Below are positions 57,836-64,000 of a stretch of 64,000 bases of DNA, piece after piece. A program made the translations under genes and the position numbers. Origin of the DNA: Bathymodiolus brooksi (taxonomy: Eukaryota > Mollusca > Bivalvia > Mytilida > Modiolidae); the NCBI GenBank assembly GCA_963680875.1, contig OY804579.1:12725506-12789505 (forward strand), written 5' to 3'. Every line of letters starts with the position of its first letter. Position 1 is the first letter of the stretch. The notes beneath the pieces were generated by a model, which saw only the letters and a program-made list of their open reading frames with translations, was not told the origin of the DNA and ran no database searches.

Positions 57836-60476
57836 CTAGAGGCTCCCAGGAGTCTGTAATCGCTCACCTGGTTTTCAATTTGACATCTAAAGTTGATAGA
57901 AAATGGGGGTGCTACACATAATTTTGAAAGTGGGCCACCCAAAGATCATTTCAACTCAAATTTGAGTAAAAGATTTTGATGTGATTTTTATCTCGTAATA
58001 TTCCTAAACGGAATAAACTGGCTGAAAAAAACTCACAGTAAAACCCAGAATATATGTTAAACTACTCATTGCCATGTAGCTGCAGTTAAAATTTGAGTTC
58101 ATTTTGATTTGTAATAAAGCAGAAATTGACAACTAAAGAAATTTCTATCTTTAGTAACAGCAGCCATTTTGAATGGAGGCAGTCAGACACAATATTGAAA
58201 GGGGACCACCCAAGGACCATCCCAGCCAAATTTGCTTTAATTTGGTTCAGTGGTTTCAGAGGAGAAGATTTAAATGTGATCTTTTATCAAAATATGTCTA
58301 ATTTGTATAATCGGTATAAATCGGTTGAAAGAAAAATTTCACAGATAAACCCAGAAATTGGCCAGAATATGTGTTAAACTACTCATTGTCATGTAGCTAC
58401 TGCTCCTTTTGATTTATAATAAAGCAGCAATGAACAATTGAAGAAATTTCTATTTTTAGTAACAGCAGCCATCTTGAATGGAGGGCAGAACTGTCGGACA
58501 TAATTGTGAAAGGGACCCACCCAAGGACCATCCCTGCCAAGTTTGGTTTAATTTGGTTCAGCGGTTTCAGAGAAAAAGATTTAAATGTGATCTTTTATCA
58601 AAATATGCCTAATTTGCATAATCGGCATAAATCGGCTGAAAGAAAAATTTCCCAGAAAAACCCGGAATAAATTTTAAACTACTCATTGCCAAGTAGCTGC
58701 AGTTAAATTTTGAGCTCATTTTGGTTTATACTAAAGCAGCAATGCCAATGGACAATTGAAGAAATTTCTATTTTTAGTAACAGCAGCCATCTTGAATAGA
58801 GGATACAATTTTGAAAGGGACCCACCCAAGGATCATTCCTGCCAGGTTTGGTGTAATTTGGTTCAGCGGTTTCAGAGGAAAAGATTGAAATGTGATCTTT
58901 TATCAAAATATGCCTAATTTGCATAATCGGTATAAATCGGCTGAAAGAAAAATTCCACAGAAAAACCCCAAATATTTGTTAAACTACTCATTGCCATGTA
59001 GCTGCAGTTAAATGTTAATCTCAATTTCATTTATAATAAAGCAGAAATGGACAATTAAAGAAATGCCTATTTTTAGTAATAGCAGCCATCTTGAATGGAG
59101 GGCAGGACTGTCGGACATAATTGTAAAAGGGACCCTCCCAAGGACCATCCCTGCCAGGTTTGGTTTAATTTGGTTCAGCGGTTTCAGAGGAAAAGATTTA
59201 AATGTGATCTTTTATCAAAATATGCCTAATTTGCATAATCGGTATAAATCGGCTGAAAGAAATATTTCACAGAAAAACCAGGAATATATGTTAAACTACT
59301 CATTTCCATGTACCGTAGCTGCAGTAAAAATTTGAGCTCATTTAGATTTATAATAAAGCAGCAATGGACAATTGAAGAAATTTCTATTTTTAGTAACAGC
59401 AGCCATCTTGAATGGAGGGTGGGTCTGTCGGACACAATTTTGAAAGGGACCCACCTGCCAGGTTTGGTTTACTTTGGTTCAGGGGTTTCAGAGGAGAAGA
59501 TTTAAATGTGAAAGCTTACGACGTACGATGAACTAAAAACAGAAAAAGGTACAACAAATCTGTTGAAATGCTTCATATAGGAATTTTTCTGAGGAATTCA
59601 CTGGAAAATATTACATACAAATCAGACTTCAAATAAAGCTATTGTTCTCTTTCCTCCAGAATAGTAAGGTAGCATGGGACTTTTCCCAAAAGAAATTATA
59701 GGTCTGAATTCTGAAAGTCTTCCAAGATATTAACCAAAATTGGAATTAAAAAAAATTGACACTTCATGCCCAGAAGATATGAAGATACTGGGCCATAAAA
59801 CAAATAACTGATGTCACCTGACAAAGTTGTAAAGGATAAAGAAAAGAAACTTTCAGCAATGACAGCCATCTTTGATGGAAGCAGAACCACAGCATATAGT
59901 TTTGAAAGAGGACCATTCCATCCAAGTTTGGTTTAATTTGGTAAAAATGCTTACCGAAAAAAAATGAATATTGAGCAAGTAAGGCTTAACTTGCATGTTT
60001 ACCAACAAATCTACAAAGGTACAAATGTAACAGAAAAATACAGAATGTATGTTAAATAAATATTCCAATAAATATGTGGAAGAAATGTATTTTTTAAGAA
60101 ATATCTATTTTTAGTAACACCAGATTTCTTTGATGGAAGACGAGGCTGCAAGACAAAATTTTGAAAAAGGACCATCTCAGGACCTTTCTAGTCAAGTTTG
60201 GTAAAAATTGGTCCAGTGGGTTGAGAGGAGATGGCGAAATTAGATTTGTCTATTTTAGTAATGACAGCCCTATTTCAAGGTAATGAGGACCCGTCGGAAA
60301 CATCATTTTTAAGAGGACCAACTAAGGACCCTTTTAACCAAGCTTGGTTAAAGATGGTCCAGTGGTTTTAGACAGGATGTCAAAAGTATGAAAATTTAAG
60401 GACAGAAGACAAAGATAGAAGACACATGTCAGGTGATGGTAATAGTTCACATGACCCATTTGGTCAGGTGAGCTAA
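57836..60476 (+). mobile_element. Helitron-like element (type 3), 2.6 kb
   Basis: It starts CTAGAGGCTCCCAGGAGTCT with CGCTCACCTGG and ends GACCCATTTGGTCAGGTGAG plus CTAA at 60473-60476. The interior has about five ~305-bp repeats (AGTAACAGCAGCCATCTTGA, GGTTCAGCGGTTTCAGAGG, TTATCAAAATATGCCTAATT) and then more diverged monomers (59700-60400). The monomer core 'ccaaggaccatccctgcca ... ggtttcagagg' is recognisably homologous to types 1 and 2. A decayed 5'-like piece (CCAGAGGTTCACCTGAGACG) lies just upstream at 57656. Non-coding. Confidence 0.78.
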
Positions 60477-61329
60477 AAGATCAAACATCTTAATATAAAT
60501 TAAATTGCCTTGTGATTTATCATTCTATTTATACATTTTGTATGTATTAAGATATTCCTATTTATTATTATAGTAATAATATTCCTTTTCTGGTTGAATT
60601 ATTGCATCCATTTTTTGCATTTTTTCCTAAATTTTACAATTCACAAAATAATCTTGAATCAATGAAATAAATATCTCTGACAAAAAAATTTCCAACAATT
60701 ACCATATGTAAAATTTGCAAGAGAAAAAAAATCCAGTATAACTTTAATATCCCCTGCTCTATTACAACAGTCTTTCCTCTAATGTTCCCCTCCTCAATAA
60801 AGATCTCAGTTTTCCCCAGGTGTCTCCCTTCATAACAGTACTCAAGTTAACACTGATCTACTTATTAATCATGTGTTGATAGCTGTAATTTACATCTTTC
60901 ATTTTCTATCATATTTTAGTTACTAAATATGATTTCCAATCATAACTAACACAGCTTGTTAAGAACTTCCATTCCTACTGAGTTATAATCTTACAATATG
61001 ATCACACCTGAATAAAACAGCTGTTTCTATAATTACCTTTTAATTATTTTTTTTTCAATTGATAGGGTAGCAAACATTTAAGACTTACAAGAAAGATTTG
61101 AAATGAAATGTTCATCACTTCCAAAGTTTAACAGTCGCCATGGTGATTTGTTTAAACATTACAGAATAACGATGTAACAGATGACCACTCACTGACTGAC
61201 ATGTTCTGTTAAGATTGTCATAGACAGATTCCTGTTCTTCCTTTCTAAAATGTGACTTATGAACAAATATAACACATGATTTATAATGCTATTAACATGA
61301 TGGGCATCTCTAGTGGAGCAGGAAATATT
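60477..61329. other. AT-rich stretch, nothing recognised
   Basis: No exon, tandem repeat or transposon end was recognised. Confidence 0.5.
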
Positions 61330-61510
61330 TATCCTTCAAGCAAACCTGAGTTCAACCATGGTTTCTCAATTTTCCTGTGTAGCACTTTGTAGATCATTGT
61401 CCTTTTGTCATTGTATTGTCTGTCCTTTTGTCATTGTATTGTCTGTCCTTCAATTTATAGTTAATTATTACCTCTTTAGTATCATTCAACTTTTCTCACA
61501 ATTTCACCAA
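61330..61510 (+). repeat. Copy of the unclassified repeat at 56890, with a 30-bp duplication
   Basis: CCTGTGTAGCACTTTGTAGA and TTGTATTGTCTGTCC match the 56890 copy. CCTTTTGTCATTGTATTGTC is present twice in tandem (61401-61445). Confidence 0.6.
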
Positions 61511-61653
61511 TCATAACATGAATGTTCTCTCAGATTGAAGAATTACATTACAACACATGTCAACTAACTCATCCAACTCATTAACAAACAAGGATATTAT
61601 AATGAATTATACCACTATGTTGGAAATAAGCAAGATACATGTATGATCTGAAT

Positions 61654-61860
61654 AATATCACATCACAGACAAAAAATAATAACGATTTTAATATGAGTGA
61701 TGCCCCCTCCCCTATATAAGACTATCACATCACAGACAAAAAATAATAACGATTTAATATGAGTGACGCTCCCACCCCTATATAAGACTATCACATCACA
61801 GACAAAAAATAATAAGGATTTAATAATATGAGTGACACCCCCATCCCTATATAAGACCAA
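61654..61860. repeat. ~66-bp tandem repeat, 3 copies
   Basis: Units run from ATCACATCACAGACAAAAAA through AATATGAGTGACGCCCCC to CCCTATATAAGAC. The GAGTGAC...CCCCC part recalls the 5' end of the element starting near 63110 (GAGTGATACCACCCCCC), so it may be a decayed relative. Confidence 0.85.
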
Positions 61861-62149
61861 CTCCTTTCCTGACTGCATTGTGTCTTTATTGTCATTAGTT
61901 TACTGGTATCCATATTTGTATGTGATTTCTAGGACTTCTGTTAAAGTTCTGGACAATTTCCAAGACAGGAATTTCACAATATAGTTAAATTACTGCTAAG
62001 GTTGGTATAAAACACCAATCAATCAACAAAGCCAGGATAGGAGAGAATCAATTTTTTTTACTTTGTATTTTCTGAATTGAAAGCAAAATTAAGAGTAAAA
62101 TACACATGTTCCTTTAGGATAATAGAATAGTCACCACCATTGTGATTTG

Positions 62150-62415
62150 ATTTGATTTTTGGTGTTTAGCACCACTTTCAGCAATATTTCAGCGATATCA
62201 TGGCGACCAGTTTAAGTGGTGAATTAAGCCGGAGTACCCGGAGAGAACCACCGACCATGGGCAAGCAACTGGTAAACTTTATCACTTGCGGCTGCAAGTC
62301 GAGTGCACCCTTTTTTGTAATTTACAAAGCCAGGCACGAACCCATGCCGTATTGGTGATAGGCTTGTACGAGTTGTTAGGTAATCCAACTACCTAACTCA
62401 TTGAGCCACCCATGC
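62150..62415 (-). mobile_element. SINE family B
   Basis: A full copy: GGTGTTTAGCACCACTTTCA, AGTACCCGGAGAGAACCACC, ACTTTATCACTTGCGGCTGC, GGCACGAACCCATGCCGTAT (B box region) and CTAACTCATTGAGCCACCCA. It shares ~45 bp of flank beyond the head with the copy at 53075. Confidence 0.8.
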
Positions 62416-62506
62416 CCTTAAAAGAAACAAACAAATTGAAAATCAATGTTTAATCCTTTGTGTAATTTTTCTTACTAAGAACATAGAAGAGAAATTAAGA
62501 GATGTA

Positions 62507-62665
62507 CAGTCTTTGCCTTCATTTTTTTCACGGTCTACTTGCTCCAAAGCCAAAATTAGAAAAATTTCTATTTATTATTCCAACAAATTCTTTCATAATT
62601 TTCGCTTGTCCGAATTCAGTTTTACTTGTCCCGGGCTTCGGGCAAGTGGGTTAGCGTGAAGACTG
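62507..62665 (-). mobile_element. Small hAT-like MITE, CAGTCTT family, copy 3
   Basis: It starts CAGTCTTTGCCTTCAT and ends GTTAGCGTGAAGACTG. The flanks GATGTA (62501-62506) and GATGAA (62666-62671) form a 6-bp target duplication with one mismatch. Inverted relative to copies at 582 and 12420. Confidence 0.78.
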
Positions 62666-62671
62666 GATGAA

Positions 62672-63109
62672 TATATAGAGAGTGATATATTCTAACATCA
62701 TTTATCTTTCCCTGTAATCAATACAAGTAATTATAGGATATCCTGTACTAATTTCAATGTTGATTTCATTTTTATCATAGATCTATTTCCTCTCTACATT
62801 GCAATGAGAACATTATTACATGTTTGTTAATCAGTTAATCAGGGAAATCGTTAGTTACTCCCTCTGTCATGAAATTTCCCTAAATTTACTTTTCTGTTCT
62901 AACAAAATGACCAAAAAAAACCAGTACAAATTAGTCATTTATAAACATTGCTGGATGTGGATTTGACCAAACTCAATATATCAACAACTCATATCTTATG
63001 ACATAAATCTGTGCAAAACCAGAGACTCTCAAAATCTTGAACCATTTATCTCCCTTAAATTAACACTATTTATCAAACAAATAATGTTTATTCTGTAGTT
63101 CTAATTTAA
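62672..63109. other. AT-rich stretch, nothing recognised
   Basis: No exon or repeat family recognised. Confidence 0.45.
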
Positions 63110-64000
63110 ACTAGAACTGTGAGTGACCTCACTGAGTGATACCACCCCCCTCCCCCCCCCCCCTCCCCACTTGCAATACTATGATGTTCAAACTTTGGAA
63201 TACAGGTATATTAGCAAGTTACCTATGAAAAATGAATGGATATGGAGTTATGTCAAGGAGACAACATCCCATCTCCAAAATAAACTAACCAAGAACATAC
63301 ATCTAGGGGTCGCCACAAGTACACGACCCCCCTTTTCGTGAAAGTATAAGTTGAATTATCTCCACTATTAAATTTAGACAGCAACGGTATTCCTTCATGC
63401 ACATCTGCAGGTTGTGTACTACAACTGTGTAAAGTTTCATAAAAATTCAATAAGCAGTTTAGTAGGAGTTGCACTTACAAGGTACATGCCCCCCCCCCCT
63501 TTTCGTGAAAGTATAAGTTGAATTATCTCCCCTTTTAAATTTTGGACAGCAACCATATTCCTTCATGCACATCTGCAGTTAGTGTACTACAAATGTGTAA
63601 AGTTTCATAAAAATCCAATAAGCCATTTAGGAGGATTTGCGCTTACAAGATACACAACCCCCTTTTCGTGAAAGTATAAGTTGAATTATCTCCCCTTCTA
63701 AATTTTAGACAGCAACGGTATTCCTTCATGCACATCTGCAGGTTGTGTACTACAACTGTGTAAAGTTTCATTAAAATTCAATAAGCAGTTTAGCAGGAGT
63801 TGTGCTTACGAGGTACATGCCCCTCCCCTTTTCATGAAAGTATAAGTTGAATTATCTCCCCTTCTAAATTTTGGACAGCAACCATATTCCTTCATGCACA
63901 TCTGCAGGTAGTGTACTACAAATGTGTAAAGTTTCATAAAAATCCAATAAGCCGTTTAGGAGGAGTTGCGCTTACAAGGTACACGGACGGACGGACAGGG
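63110..64000 (+). mobile_element. Helitron-like element with ~167-bp monomers, cut by window end
   Basis: The left end CTAGAACTGTGAGTGACCTC/ACTGAG contains a short hairpin (GTGAGTGACCTCAC). After C-rich runs, four ~167-bp monomers follow (CCTTTTCGTGAAAGTATAAG, TTCCTTCATGCACATCTGCA, GTGTAAAGTTTCATAAAAAT). The last ends in GGACGGACGGACAGG at the window edge. The 'acggacggacggac' motif is the usual prelude to the 3' hairpin in the other families, so the true end should lie just beyond. Confidence 0.65.

Noticed and set aside
53000..64000. PTEN exons 1-3 on the minus strand
   Set aside because: I looked for the HKNHYK-type and IYPNIIAMG-type segments and found no match; exon 3 is only about 45 bp and could be missed by eye.

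Overview
This looks like a eukaryotic, AT-rich and very repeat-dense stretch of an invertebrate nuclear genome, most probably a marine mollusc (likely a bivalve). Three things point there: one conserved animal gene cut into short exons by large introns; tRNA-derived SINEs with a V-SINE-like tail; and several families of non-autonomous, Helitron/Helentron-like elements built from ~160-bp monomers and ending in a hairpin plus CTAA. There are no bacterial genes or operons and no CRISPR array. The species assignment is inference.

The only host gene I can support is an orthologue of PTEN, the PIP3 3-phosphatase, on the minus strand. Five exons are readable, at 46572-46398, 44271-44164, 41705-41564, 37042-36876 and 9908-9708. 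Together they encode about 264 codons: the catalytic core with an intact HCKAGKGRTG P-loop, and most of the C2 domain. Splice sites and phases are consistent throughout, and exon lengths of 142 and 167 bp match human exons 6 and 7. The first exons (beyond 46572) and the last exon (below 9708) were not found. Nearly everything else lies in or beside PTEN introns.

Layout. 1-375 is a 53-bp tandem array. 1400-9188 is a three-level nest: a Helitron-like element is split by a TIR transposon with 5-bp TSDs, which is itself split by another Helitron-like element. 9708-9908 is PTEN exon 8. 10223-11539 is a TIR transposon; 12360-13115 and 13660-14154 hold smaller repeats. 15700-33385 is a dead Tx1/L1-like LINE (CCHC ORF1, endonuclease, reverse transcriptase, tail) broken by at least six younger insertions. 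33406-35126 is a 53-bp satellite. 35127-36764 holds Helitron-like 3' ends. 36876-37042 is exon 7. 37130-41230 holds SINEs and a 3-kb 42-bp satellite that resembles a SINE tail. 41564-41705, 44164-44271 and 46398-46572 are exons. 46690-53000 is a 6.3-kb satellite of 36-bp units, open in one frame on both strands. 53000-64000 is SINEs, short tandem arrays, a 2.6-kb Helitron-like element and the start of another at the right edge.

The most interesting points are the intron inside the PTEN catalytic P-loop, the precisely delimited nested transposons, the modular hairpin/monomer/hairpin architecture shared by at least six element families, the SINE-like origin of the 42-bp satellite, and the higher-order structure of the 36-bp and 53-bp satellites.
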